From: Rhizophagus irregularis
Lineage: Eukaryota; Glomeromycota; Glomeromycetes; Glomerales; Glomeraceae
Assembly: GCF_026210795.1 (NCBI RefSeq)
Contig: NC_089434.1
Coordinates: 5,270,001 to 5,334,000 of the forward strand
Reading direction: 5' to 3'
Length of the DNA: 64,000 nucleotides
The position numbers and the translations under genes are program-made. Each line of letters begins with the position of its first letter. Positions within the stretch are counted from its first letter, which is position 1. Below, in pieces: positions 24,865-36,819 of the stretch. Under the pieces are notes generated by a model. The model saw only the letters and a list, made by a program, of their open reading frames with translations, was not told the origin of the DNA and made no database searches.

Positions 24865-26110
24865 TTGGTACAATATAAAATTCATTTACAAAAAGTCAGG
24901 AAATTTTTTTTCTATCATATTTACAGGAAAAATTACTCAATTGTATGGATCATCAGTTCCCGTTCCAAAGATCTGCTCCTTCATAATCGTGTTACCAAAA
25001 CATGTTTTAAATTCTCATACAAAAAATACAGATTTTTTTTAGCCTTTATGTTCCATATGAATATAGACATACAAACAATACTCTTTGTAGTCTCCCTAGC
25101 TCCATCATTATATTCCGCAATAATGTAGATCAATCTAGAAAAGGTTACAAAAATACAGTATGTTAAATACCATTCCAACGATTCATCATCTGAATATAAA
25201 CCAATCAAACCTCACTGACCAAAAAATGCAGTTATCAACATATACAAAAAATGGAGTAATAACGAAATTAAACAGGTTTACAGCCACCAACAGGATATTA
25301 CTTACACAACTTCTTATCATCATTATCAGTTTCCAAAATCACATCGATCGGTATCAAGCAACATACTTATGTTAAGGTTTTCAGCTCTTGGTCTATCAAT
25401 AAAGCACTACGAAAACTTTATGTAACAAATCACTGATGTTTACACGTTCAATTCTTACCTACACAATCAACCAATTCAAAAGATCTTTGACATTTTTCTT
25501 TAAAAACCCAACAATTCAACCGAAGACGTCACAAGTGAGCGGAAAACCAAACTTCACTCATACTGCATCAAAAGCGCCAATCACATTTTACCATGTGGCA
25601 ACTGGCAACATCACTCTTAATAAGATCCGTTCAAATAGACGGGTAAAATCCTAAATGGTAATTAGTGTTATTCATGTCGTGACATTTCAGACACGAAACA
25701 TTTGGTAAATTATATAGTTCGGGTAGTATTTAACATTATCTCTGAACACAAACCTATACTCAAACAGCTGATCTTGGAACACACAGAATACTATGACATA
25801 TTTCTTAGATGATGATTTAGCAATGCTTCCTCTCTTCGTACCTAACATTGATGAGAAACACGAATTTATTTGCTCATATACCAATTTATTCCCAGTGCTT
25901 ACTAATCTACTCTATTGATATCTATACAAACACGCACTGGTGCAGCGTGTCATTTTATTATTCCTATACAACATTATGCCCGCCTTGATAATATGGAAAG
26001 ATTACATTGACAAACTCAAGCAATGGGAACGACAACATGGTATTACCATTCGTTGCAAGAAGCTCTATTACAAAAAATGACGTCATCGCCTTCTAATGAC
26101 ACTGTAATGC
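24865..26110 (+). pseudogene. decayed coding-like region, unknown protein
   Basis: Base composition rises sharply in G+C and sensible protein-like fragments appear in changing plus-strand frames. Examples are FLAFMFHMNIDIQTILFVVS (to 25128), TKNGVITKLNRFTATNRILL (about 25240-25310), KAPITFYHVATGNITLNKIR (about 25568-25630) and HYARLDNMERLH-stop-QTQAMG, continuing to SPSNDTVMPEFT with TAG near 26120. The last fragment has a single TGA where CGA would fit. I do not recognise the family. The minus strand also has an ORF at 25687-25884 (VYEQINSCFSSMLGTKRGSI), so the strand is not certain. Confidence 0.3.
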
Positions 26111-27772
26111 CAGAATTTACCTAGTGAATTATTAAGTGTAGGGTTTATTTTTTTAATTTTGTTTACTGCGTCCACAATGATGTTAACGAAATTTATTAAG
26201 ATGATATTTTAATCGTTTATTGTTTGTGTATTTGTTTATTTATTTTTTTTATCGGTAAACGCATTTTTTATTTCTGTAAGTGTAGAAGAACAAGTTCCAT
26301 GTTAAATACAATAAAATACATTGAAATTTAGTCAATGCTAAACGTATTCCTAAATCTCTCCATACTGAAATCTCCGTATAATAAAATGAAGTAAAGACTA
26401 ATGAGCTGAAGAAAAAACAAAACAATAAATTATACAAGAGAAATAAAAAATCTACGAGACTACAGATTCACGATCGCTAAAAAACCCAAAGATATCTATA
26501 GCCCCCAAACCACTACAACTAACTATGAATGAACCAGGCTAAATCGCATCTTACACACTATAAGAACAACACATCATCCCTCTCCAGAATCTCCTTTGAT
26601 GCCCAGAACCTTCACACCTCAAGGCATTGAAGACAACATGTACTCTGTTTAGTAATTCACCTGCCCAAAAAAAAAATTGTTATTATGGTCATGTCAATTT
26701 TATTTGTAATGTGCTGCAACCGTTGATCTTATGATGCAATTTCCTAAACATATAATTGGTTCTCAGAAAGTCAAAGAAATTTCTATTGCGCCACATGCTG
26801 CGCCGCAAGACAGAAAAAAATTTGAAGGACCTTTAGAAAAGAGCACTCACAAGTCTTAAGCCTGAAGTAGAGGTATTAGACTCCTGACCCGTCCGCAGAA
26901 TGTTATCAATCATCATGCAAAATACGGTTGTTCCTAAAAATTGTTAGGCCCAAACCGTTTTGTTGTAATATGCCTCCCAGGTTGCGAACATGACTCAAGT
27001 CCCCTTTTGGACTTCGTACTTCTTGTCCTTGCTTGAAACTCGTCTTGAACGTCCGTAAAAGAGAGAATATTCAGTTGGTGACGTTTATCTGGCTCCAAAA
27101 AACATTTTAATATAACAACTCTTCTGTTTTTTGTTTCATCTTTTTCCTAAAAATTTGTGGACAAGATGATCGTTGGAAAGAGTCACATTCTGATCTGTCT
27201 TTGTTTATTTATTTATTATTTATTAGGAGAGGTAATAGGAGGTAAATTGATTGACGTAATTATTACAAAGGAAAGTGATTGTGATAAAGGAATTGTAGAT
27301 TAGATAATACAATGAACTTCGGAATTGTTTAATGATGATCATTGTGATGATAATGACATCGGAATTTAAGAAGTTAAGAATTCACAATGAAAAGTTAATT
27401 TTGGATTTATGAATTTTATAAGGAATTTACAAGTGGTCCAGTTGAGAATATTTTTTAGGACAAAAATTGTTGTTTAGATAACAATGTAGATATTAACTGT
27501 TAATGACGTAAAATATTTAAGAGTCTGACGGATAATTTAATGGATGATCTGCAACACACTAAATTATCCGGAAACTAATTATTAAACTTTTAAAGCTTAA
27601 TTTAGACTTTAGTGTAACTTTATAGACTTTAAATACGACCATTATTAAACTGATCGCGTTTATATTTTCTTTTTTTTATTTCATAAAAGTTTTATTGCTT
27701 TTTATTACTTTTATATTAATATTTTTCAATAAAATTTTTTAATTTATATCATAACATATAATAAATTTTTAC
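26111..27772. other. gap upstream of the RG-rich gene
   Basis: No gene is supported. 26460-27130 has mixed composition without a readable frame. An 11-bp perfect hairpin (CGGATAATTTA at 27529-27539 and its complement at 27560-27570) lies about 200 bp before the start of the next gene and could be a regulatory site or a fossil repeat end. Confidence 0.45.
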
Positions 27773-29439
27773 ATGGCTAGTCGAAATCGAGGTCGAGGCA
27801 GAGGTAGAGGCCAAAGTCGGAATAAAAATTCCAATAAAGGTCGTAGTAAAAGTAAAAATACTGATTTAATAGAGGTAGTAGATAAAACTATAAATGATGA
27901 GACTTTGAATGATAAACGTAAAAGGTCAATAGCATCAAGTTCAGATGATAGTAGTGATGATGAGAAAAACCAAAAAGAAACATCATCACAATTACCACTT
28001 TTAGAGAGAAGTAATACTGGACCTTTTCATTTGTCACTTTCTACTCCTACTTTACAAAAAAATACATTAATTTCCACTCCAACATCAACTTCTATCCCAA
28101 AGTCACTTTTTTCATCAATTCAATGTAAAAATACTACTAAAAATAACCTTAATTCATTACGTTCTAATGATAAGTTTGAAGAGAATGATGGTAACCAAAC
28201 TGATGACTCCAACAAATCTTCTCACGTTTCTGCAAATGAACATGATTCAACCTTATTACAAAGTATTTTTATTTACAACTCTTTATTTTTTTTTATATTT
28301 ATGTATATGTATTATAATAGAAAATTAATTTTTTAGCATCAGATTCTCGCATATTAACGAAAATTCTTGAAGTTGTGATGCAGAACCAAAAAGATCTTAA
28401 ATTTCTATCAACCAAGGTAATGGGATTAGAAAGTGATAACAAAAATTTCCATAATGAATTAAGTGAGATTAAAGATGCTATTGGGTCAAGTGATGAAAGT
28501 TTAAAAGCAGTATCATCAAACAAAAGCAAAAACTGACTAATTGGATTGACGTAAGTAATACTAAATGATTTTCATAACGCATATTACGTTTTCTCATTAA
28601 TAAACATTTTATTTGTTAGGTTTATATTTCATATATTGCTGAAGACTTGATATTAGATTACAAATATCCAACAAAAGAACAAGTTAAAGAGGCTTCTTTG
28701 CGTATATTAACAAAATTTCAATCCGAAAAAATAAAACTAATAATGGCATCTAACGAGTGGGATTTATTATTTGAGAATGGTATACTTTCAGCAGTAAGTT
28801 ATTTATTTATAAGTTAAGTTGATTAATATTATACATTATAATTACTACTATATACTGTATATTGTTTTATTAATAGGTAATTACTACTAAGCTAACTTCA
28901 TTACGTGGTGGAATTGTTTCAAAAATTAAACAAAAGATGTTTGAAGTGTTTGGCCATTCACTTGAACATATTGATTCTGATGCAAGTTCTAGGGCCATTA
29001 CTTCTTGGAAAGAATCAGACAATACTAAATGGTGTTTTGAAAACTTGGGTACAATAATGCCAGACGAGTCAAATACCACGTATATGGATGAAATTATTAA
29101 AAGAAGTTTTCAAACAAAAACAGCAACTAAAAATGACCGTCTATTTGCTATTGCAGTCGTATGCTATATTCTGGATGAAAATTCAAGATGGAATCAAAAT
29201 AGAAAAGAAGTCCATTTTAAGACTAATGAATTAACTTCAGGTATCTTATTTAATATTTTAATAAATATTGTATTTTGAATTCGCGCTTAATTATTAACTT
29301 ATTTCATTATTGTTATATTATCATAGAATGGTACTATGCAGAAAGATTAGGTATAAGACTTCAATTATTTTATCCATCTCGTTGCGTAGAAAATTATTAT
29401 ATAAGAACATATAGAGAAATATATAGTAGTGCTAGTTAA
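27773..29439 (+). CDS. unknown protein with RG-rich start, one frameshift
   Basis: Exons: 27773-28262, 28337-28550, 28620-28793, 28877-29240, 29327-29439, all with GT..AG borders. The protein would be about 450 residues. It starts MASRNRGRGRGRGQSRNKN (RGG-like, RNA-binding or nuclear in character), followed by an acidic serine run (SSSDDSSDDE) and a Thr/Ser-rich linker. A predicted coiled coil follows (SRILTKILEVVMQNQKDLKF to LSEIKDAIG). Then comes a conserved-looking globular part (YIAEDLILDYKYPTKEQVKE, MASNEWDLLFENGILSAV, SLRGGIVSKIKQKMFEVFG, NDRLFAIAVVCYILDENSRW, EWYYAERLGIRLQLFYP). At about 28515-28532 one base is missing in an A-rich tract: the frame reads into TGA 28534-28536, while the next frame gives QKLTNWID up to a clean donor. 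This is either an assembly error or a very young pseudogene. I do not recognise the family. Confidence 0.7.
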
Positions 29440-29447
29440 ATTTGTAT

Positions 29448-29740
29448 TTTTAAATAAAATTATTTGCGATTTTATATATTTTTAAAGAAATTTTTAAATA
29501 AAATTATTTGCGATATTATATATTTTTAAATAAAAATATTTATAATTGAAAGTGTAATTTTACGTATTTTAAAATGAAATTTTAAATAAAATTATTTGCG
29601 ATTTTATATATTTTTAAATAAAAATATTTATAATTGAAAGTGTAATCTTACGTATTTTAAAATGAAATTTTTAGTGATTAAAAGTGTAATTTTGTGTATT
29701 TTGAAGTAAAATATTTATAATTAAAAGTGTAAATTTATGT
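29448..29740 (+). repeat. tandem AT-rich repeat after the RG-rich gene
   Basis: Units containing AAATAAAATTATTTGCGAT, TATATATTTTTAAATAAAAA, TATTTATAATTGAAAGTGTA and TTACGTATTTTAAAATGAAA recur two to three times with truncations. It begins within ten bases of the stop codon at 29439, so it probably forms part of the 3' UTR. Confidence 0.7.
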
Positions 29741-30961
29741 TATTTTAATATATATAAATATATACAATATTCTTAAATTTTGCACAATATTTTACATAAA
29801 TTTATATTGTTCATGGTCCTTATGGACTATAAAGATTTTTATGTATGGCTATATAAAATAATATATATTTATTATATAAAAAAAAATTCCCGATGTACTA
29901 GTTTCAGTTATAATGTCTTCATAAATAATTCTAATTTTTCTCCAGTAGGATCACCTAATATGCTTATATCACTTTACGTCTTTACCGATCACTTTTTTCA
30001 TAAAAAAGTATATTGCAAAGTAAATGTTTAAACTATCATATTATTCTATACTTTAAATCATAAATTTTAATATAGTTTTTTAATTTTTTATATGATAAAT
30101 TGTTAATATGTGATAATTTGAAGGTTTAGACAAAAATTTGATATTAGAGCCAAATATGCAAAACCAGAATTCAAAACTTTGTACAGACACTCTTTATATA
30201 ATATGTAATTTATAACAAAAATAATTCAATGTTCCAGTCCATAATTCAGATTTTTTACTTATAAAGAAACTGATAAATTTTAATAATAAATAATACCAAT
30301 GTCATAAAATTCAATAGATAAATACCATTATTAAAAGATATAAAAACCTTTAGTTGAAGATGAAAATAATAAAAACTTTAAAAACTTTGATGAAAATAAT
30401 AATGATAAAAGTATTGAAAATATTTTAGAAAGCAGTATAGATAATCAGTTTGAAATATTATATCAAATATCGTTAGATACTTAGATTATAATAGTATTAT
30501 AATATAATTTAATAAATTTTATTTTATTAGGTTTATAGAAGAATTACAAAATATACTAGTCTATAATTTATACAAATAAATATTGATCTAATCAACTTTT
30601 ATTTGAATTTAAATACTGAGCACAAGATTGAATAAATGATTGACAAATGATCGGTAAATGATCAGTAAAATTATAATAAAATAGCCTTTAAATTTATCTT
30701 TGATTTTCTCAATTTAGCTTTACATATTATTGTATACTCCTACTAGAAATCCATTATCATCTTATTAAAAAATTATTATCTGAAAATGGTTTACTTATAT
30801 TAAGCCATGGTTTAGGCTTATATATGCACTATTAAATTATTAAATGTTAATAAATACAAGTTAAATTTTATTAAAGAAGAACTTGCTGAATGTGGTATCA
30901 AGAAATCTGGATTTTGTGTTGTTAATAATGAAACTAATTTATCAGAAAATTTTTTAAGATG
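29741..30961. other. gap with fragments of coding sequence
   Basis: Two short protein-like pieces on the plus strand were seen: VEDENNKNFKNFDENNNDKS with further acidic residues (about 30352-30484, ending at a TAG), and KLNFIKEELAECGIKKSGFC (about 30860-30920). Neither can be joined into a gene or assigned a family. Confidence 0.35.
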
Positions 30962-31212
30962 CAGAACTGTGGAGATCTGTAAAATTAGCAGATTTCCACA
31001 TTTTTTATATGAATTTATGTGAAAGTCTATGATTTTGCAGATCTACACTTTTTAATTTTTACAAAATTTTGCAATAATCTGCGATTTTGCAGATTTCTGC
31101 TTTTTTTTATGTGAATTTATGTAAAAGTCTGCGATTTTGCAGATTTCTGCTTTTTTTTTATGTAAATTTTTGCAGAAATCTGCGATTTTGCAGATTTTTG
31201 CTTTTTTTTTCA
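30962..31212 (+). repeat. minisatellite with TCTGCGATTTTGCAGATTTC
   Basis: About four to five units of 50-60 bases. The core TCTGCGATTTTGCAGATTTC is followed by TGCTTTTTTTTATGTGAATT. Later copies are more alike than earlier ones. The core is itself partly palindromic (GCAGA..TCTGC). Confidence 0.8.
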
Positions 31213-31294
31213 TATTATAGGTTCAGAAAGTGATTCATCTCCAATAAATGGATAATCACGTAAAAATGCACTTTTCATAGTTACATTAGAGTAA

Positions 31295-31664
31295 TTGGAC
31301 GAAATTCAAGAATTAATTAATAAACTTAATATTGAAAATCCTTTTATAGCAAAAGAATACATTCAATATGATAATTCTGAAATTATAACAGATATAATAT
31401 CTAATGAAGAGATTTTAAAGGTGGTTCTTTCCAATAATGATAATAATCAGAAAAAAGGAAGTAGAAAATTCAGATCCTATTACTCATAATAAAGCTATCG
31501 ATTATTATGATAAAGTAATTCTCTATTTAAAACAACAAAAAAAAATTTTCAGTTCAAAAAATGAGAAACTGAAATATGTTAAAAAGCTAAAAAAAGAAGC
31601 TTTAAAACAATGTTTTTTTTCTGCAAGGCAAACTGATCTTAATAGTTTTATAAATGTAATTTGA
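31295..31664 (+). pseudogene. Tigger-like transposase C-terminal tail
   Basis: DEIQELINKLNIENPFIAKE, then EEILKVVLSNN, switches frame near 31445 into KKEVENSDPITHNKAIDYYD, YLKQQKKIFSS and ARQTDLNSFI, with a stop at 31662-31664. Acidic linkers ending in QTDLxxF are typical of DDE_1/Tigger transposase tails in this type of genome. The core lies nowhere nearby. It is preceded by a stop and a minisatellite, so only the tail survives. A TTCGTTATATG / TTTGTTATAA area near 32360-32420 may be the matching element end. Confidence 0.55.
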
Positions 31665-31737
31665 TTTATTTAAGAAGGTTTTTACATTATTGTGACATAT
31701 AATATTTCTATAATATAATAAATTGTAATGCAAATAT

Positions 31738-31996
31738 ATCCAGTGATCAGAAAAAAATGAAATATAGCTCATTGGAATCGTCTTAACGAGACGAATCTAA
31801 TGGTAGTAAAATCACATTTTTAGGATTAATAGTTAATAAAAAATTAAATAAAATATAAATGATACATTTTTATTTTTATATTTTACTTAATTTCTCATCA
31901 TGTATTAATTCTAGAAATGCGATTTTACTACCATTAGATTTGTCTCGTTAAGACGATTACAATAAGCTATATTTTATTTTTTTCTGATTACTGGAT
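31738..31996. mobile_element. 259-bp MITE with ~95-bp inverted ends
   Basis: The left arm starts ATCCAGTGATCAGAAAAAAA and the right arm, read inward, starts ATCCAGTAATCAGAAAAAAA. Both continue through AATATAGCT.ATTG, AATCGTCTTAACGAGAC.AAT and CTAATGGTAGTAAAATC. About 90 of the first 100 bases agree by eye. There is no coding capacity. The target duplication is unclear. Confidence 0.85.
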
Positions 31997-33237
31997 CAAA
32001 AGTTAGCAAACTGCCTGATTTAAGGTTACCTGTCTAAACCTCTCCAAAATTCTATAATTAGTTTCTCCAAGATTTTACTATAGTTTTATTATAGTTTTGG
32101 CAAGGTTTTGGCAGTTTTGGCATTTATAATAAGTTTCGTCAGGTTTCACTTTTCTCCAAAGTTTCACCAATTTTTTAATAAGATTTTCATATAGTTTCGG
32201 TAAAGTTTCACCATTTCAGCATTTTGCCAACTTGCCAAAACCCCTAGTTTCTCCAGCAACCTTAGTCTGATTGGTGATTGATTGATGCCTGATTTTTCAC
32301 TTTTTAACCTGTGAATTTAATTTGACTTTTTAAATAATTTATTATAGATATATAATGGATAATTCGTTATATGATATACTGAATATTCATTATATTATAC
32401 CAAATAATTTGTTATAATATTAATGATTTTTTTTTATAGTGAAGGCCTGATTGGCCAAACTACTGACTTCATTATATTGAGAGCTGATTTTATTATTTTT
32501 AAAAAATTTGGTGCACATCAAAATTTTTTGTACACATATGATATCACAAAAATGTGCACACTTACTTTTTATTCAGATTTTACATATTGCTGTATGGTCA
32601 CATGGTGCAGTGGCATGGCCCCACCCAGATATATAAGTCTTTATATTATAAGCATATTTATATTAGTCCAAGTTACTAATAAGCTTATTAAAAAAAAATC
32701 TATTATATAGAATTTTTATAACCACCCCAATTTTTTTTGGTCCTAAAAGGTGTGATTATATAAGAGTCAAGTGGTTGACTGAATACCATATTTGATATTT
32801 CCCAATGTTTCCAGTTTATTAAATTAGAATTTTATACTACTCATCTACTCCTTATTCTTTAACATATTTCAAAGCATATTTTACCACTACCCATTTTTTT
32901 TTGATTATTTATATTTCTGGTTAGTACTCTTCATGCTAAAAGAGTAAAAGTTAGGAACCGTTATTTCACTCTAGTCTATTTACATTATAGTATTCCATTT
33001 CAAGTATAAAGATATTATTGATAAGCTTCCAGAAAGCCTGGTTAAAAGAGCATATCAAAGCCTTTTGAATCACTCTAAAAATCCTATTCCGTTAGAAATG
33101 ATTTCTGGGAATTCTGATTGAATTGTATAAGTTTATGAGAATTGTTAAACTGATAGGAAATGCAAAAATATGGCCCAGGAAAAATTGTGTCCCCGGAATG
33201 TAATGTATTCCCAGTATGAGGTTCCTTAATGGGGATT
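31997..33237. other. low-complexity gap
   Basis: 32040-32270 is a drifted simple repeat with GTTTC.CCAA and AGTTTTGGCA-like units. 32270-33237 shows no gene, RNA or bounded element that I can support. Confidence 0.5.
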
Positions 33238-33516
33238 CCTTAATGTACAGTGGGGGTGTATGATATTAATGTACGAACTGGCCGGAGTTAACGTTAACGC
33301 TATCACGTGCAAGTGCATAACTCCTAAACTCGGGCCAGTTTGTACGTTAATATTGTACACCCCTACTGTACGTTAAGGACGCCCTCCTTAATGTACATTG
33401 AGAGTAACGTACAAACTGGCCGGAATTAACGTTAACGCTATCACGTGCAAGTGCATAACTCCTAAATTCAGGCCAGTTTGTACGTTAAAATTGTACATCC
33501 CCACTGTACGTTAAGG
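33238..33516. mobile_element. two MITE copies in tandem
   Basis: Copy 1 (33238-33378) has ends of about 46 bases: CCTTAATGTACAGTGGGGGT at the left, and CCTTAACGTACAGTAGGGGT read inward from the right, continuing to the shared TACGAACTGGCC-type sequence. The centre carries GTTAACGTTAACGC and ATCACGTGCAAGTGCATAAC. Copy 2 (33386-33516) repeats the same order with a few substitutions and a 10-base deletion near its left end. Seven bases (ACGCCCT) separate them, and GACGCCC also follows copy 2. Confidence 0.85.
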
Positions 33517-33746
33517 ACGCCCTTCCCAGCATTATGTATTGCAAGAAAACAATCGTCGGGTTATGCGAGATGTAAATCAAGAAGTAACACAACGAACTCA
33601 GATGGTTCTTATCGGCACATGATCGAATTATCAAGTTGAGCATACTGTATAGTCGCGTTACTGCTTTTTTATTTTTTATATTTTCTACCCGAACCAATAT
33701 AAAGAAAACTGAATAAAACCACCATATGCCTGTTAATCTCGACAAA

Positions 33747-36517
33747 ATGGTAAGTTTTCAATAAAGTTAAGGTTACATTAGGAAGTTTTATTGTCTTTTA
33801 TCTTTTCTGTTACAGTTTAAAGGATGGGAAAATGATTTGGTTCCCGAAGATTTCTCCCTTCTCTCCATCCTAAAATTCCGCAAGACAAAAGATGATTTCT
33901 CGTTCAATAAGAAGGTCGAGCATACTCTTGTATCAAAGTTCGTTTCATACGTTGCAGAAAATGCAGATGAAAATTGGAAAGAGGCGGCCTTCATCCTCAA
34001 AAGAGCGCTAAGCGTTAGTATATTTAAGATCTTTATTGACACAAAGCGGTGAGGGAATAGAAATGAAGTTGGACGCTGTCAAAACAACCGCCTAAGTAAC
34101 CTTACAACGCGTTAGGTTAGCTATGGAGACTAGTTATGAACTTCCTCCGGTGGGCTTCATTTAAATCTGCGTGAAGGCCAGAGACAACTCGTCTCGGTGT
34201 CAAGAACAACTCGTTCATTCGCAGTTCCTAAATGTCTCACCTTTAATTGTATTGAAACAAGTTATAATAGATTTTAATTTATTTCTGCTTTTTAAGTGTC
34301 AGACTCAATGGGAATCTACTAATTCTTTCTGGAGCAACGTTGAGCTCGAGAAAGTTGAGAAAGACGAACAGTTATTGAATAGGAAAATGGATCAAGCCGA
34401 GGTATTTTAACTTGAATATCGGTGCATATGAACTATACTAACAGTATCTTACTATTTGCAGATACAATTTGGTTTGGATCAAACTTTAGCCGGAAATGAG
34501 GCTCAAGTTATCTTGAACCAGATAAAGTTGGGTATTTTATCGGATAGGAAGAATTCCAAGAGAAAAGCTACCAATGATGATACAGGTAAGGACGATACAG
34601 ATGCATTAACATCACCCATAGAAAAGGTAACAGCCACTCTTCAAAGGAATTCTATTAGTGTTTTCGCAATAGTTTATATTTTTACATTAAATTTTTGCAT
34701 TTTTGTAGGATGAGATCGATAGTTTTTTTCAAAGCGCCACTAAACAAAGTGCGATTATGAAACGACTGAAATTGGATGAAAAGAACATTCTCAACGAGGA
34801 AGGCGAGGTATGGTATTCACATTGTTTAATTATCGACATTAATAGCTTCAAACTCAGGGATTTATATAAGCTTATATTTACTCGCCTAATACTTTTTTAT
34901 GGACAGCTTATTAGTTATTTACACTCACAAAAAGTATTAAATGAAGGAATTGAATTGGAAACACATAAAAAGGTAAAAGCTTATGTGTTTTTCTATATTT
35001 AGGCGAAAAAAGTTACGAGAGTTGCTTCAAAAGAAAATACTAGGAAATCAAAAAATGCTTCGGAGACAAGTACTCGGAATAATAATTCTTCTGAGCAGTC
35101 TTCCTCTTCTGATTTAGGGCCCGAGGGTGACGAAGAAATAAAGCTTGATTTTACAAGCATTGAAAAAGAATTGTTACGGGAACAATCAAATGAGGTACAT
35201 GTCAAGATTCCGGTGCTTTTATTCTGCATATCTCAACAGTTTACATCCGTTTTTAGTGGGAAGTCGGTACCATAAATGTATCGCAAAGATTTAGAAAATA
35301 TCAAATAGAAATCCTCGAGAAAGCGAAGACTGATGGAATAAAATGGTGTGATTTTCATGAAGTGTTGTAAGTATTTTTGGTCATGTAATGATTATATTGG
35401 ATAATGTGTCATGCTAACGATTTCTATTTATGCTTGATAGGGCATTGTCTTCCGTAATTGTCTTAAATTCGCCTTGCCCCTACCCTGATCATATTTTCAC
35501 CATTCGGGAATGGCGGACGATTACACGTGAGAATCCCTATGTTATAACTGAACCGGTACTGCCATCGGATGTATGTTTCTCTTTACGGAATTCTTTGGCC
35601 GAATTCATGGAAGGCAAGGCCCCTTTTTTTATCCTTGGGAGATTCCGAAATCGGGCGGGTGGTCTCACGAATATTTAATGACATGTAAGTTTTTATCCCA
35701 TAACATATCTAAAACTGAGATCGGATCTGCCTTAACTTTTTATTTCATATATAACAGATGTAGCAGTGTTCCTAAAGTTGCTCCAGCAAAAACTTCAGAG
35801 GACGAGCACTGCTTTAAGTTGCTACATCCAATCATCCGTCCATTGTTTTTCACCGATTCACGCGAAGAATACGTTATTCGACTGAATCGTACTACTAGCG
35901 GTTCGACGACAAGGCCTGATTTTTCGTGCCTGGTTAACGATATTCCTATCTTGAATTCAGAGATAAAGCCATCCGGATTCACACCTCTCCAAGGACAAAA
36001 GGACAAGTTGAAGGTACAGTTGAGAGCGCGAAAGTCAATCAATCAATTATTAAGAACGAAAGGTGGACCAGACGAAACGGTTTTGCTAACAAATCAAGGT
36101 ATGTTTGCTTGTGATCGGTAAAACTTGATTCAACTTCAATTAAATATATTAACAATGCCTTCAGGAGATTTGGTAGAATCACATATAATGGATCTAAGGT
36201 ACGATGGACTTTATCGTTCATGGCCGTTTTTAACTACACGATTAACCAAGGATAAAACGACCATTCCTTTAATGGAGTCGAATATCCGCCACATTAAAGC
36301 ATTAGAGGTACATATATACTACATATTTCATTTTCAAGTTTGCAATGAAACAGCTAACAACATATTTTGTTTATATTCTGATTGGTAGGAACGCATCTGC
36401 AAAATTGCTGAGGATTACAATTCCCGAGGTTGCCAAAGTGAAACAACTCTACCACAAATACGATATATGAGAGACTTACCAAATAGTCCGCAAATAAAAA
36501 AGATACTTAATAGTTGA
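33747..36517 (+). CDS. multi-exon gene with PD-(D/E)XK-like C-terminal domain
   Basis: Exons: 33747-33749 (ATG only), 33816-34013, 34297 or 34303-34401, 34462-34626, 34709-34807, 34907-34972, 35003-35194, 35257-35366, 35441-35684, 35787-36098, 36165-36307, 36389-36517. About 560 residues. The N-terminal half is helical and charged, with a Ser/Asn-rich acidic linker (NNNSSEQSSSSDLGPEGDEE). The C-terminal half has HCFKLLHPIIRPLF (helix), YVIRLNR, TRPDFSCLVNDIPILNSEIK, KVQLRARKSINQLL (helix) and ETVLLTN. PD followed after 12 residues by E-I-K is the active-site signature of PD-(D/E)XK nucleases, with the expected helix after it. One T is missing in the T run at 35624-35630: the frame before it (SLRNSLAEFMEGKAPFF) and after it (YPWEIPKSGGWSHEYLMT) differ. 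This is either an assembly error or a recent loss. The nuclease role is inferred from the motif. Confidence 0.72.
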
Positions 36518-36819
36518 TTGAGTGTGGGTTAGGCTAATGGAATAATCGGTTTATTTTTAGTATTTTAATATGTAATCTTTATGCATGATCACTATGTAAT
36601 AATTATAAATAGTAAAATACTTTACCGCTTTTTGCGTTTTAAATAAATCATTGTAGTGCGTATATGATTGTGACATAATCCAGTCTCCTAGTTTATTGTT
36701 TTCGCATCATCCCAATATCTGTTATAACCTATATGCATATCTTATATAACAAAAAATTTACAGTCCATTATGAAAAATAATGCAAGTGTAACGACTATGA
36801 AGCATTTAAGGTTTCAAGT

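Noticed and set aside
28299-28529. 76-codon minus-strand ORF
   Set aside because: Exact antisense of exon 2 of the RG-rich gene.
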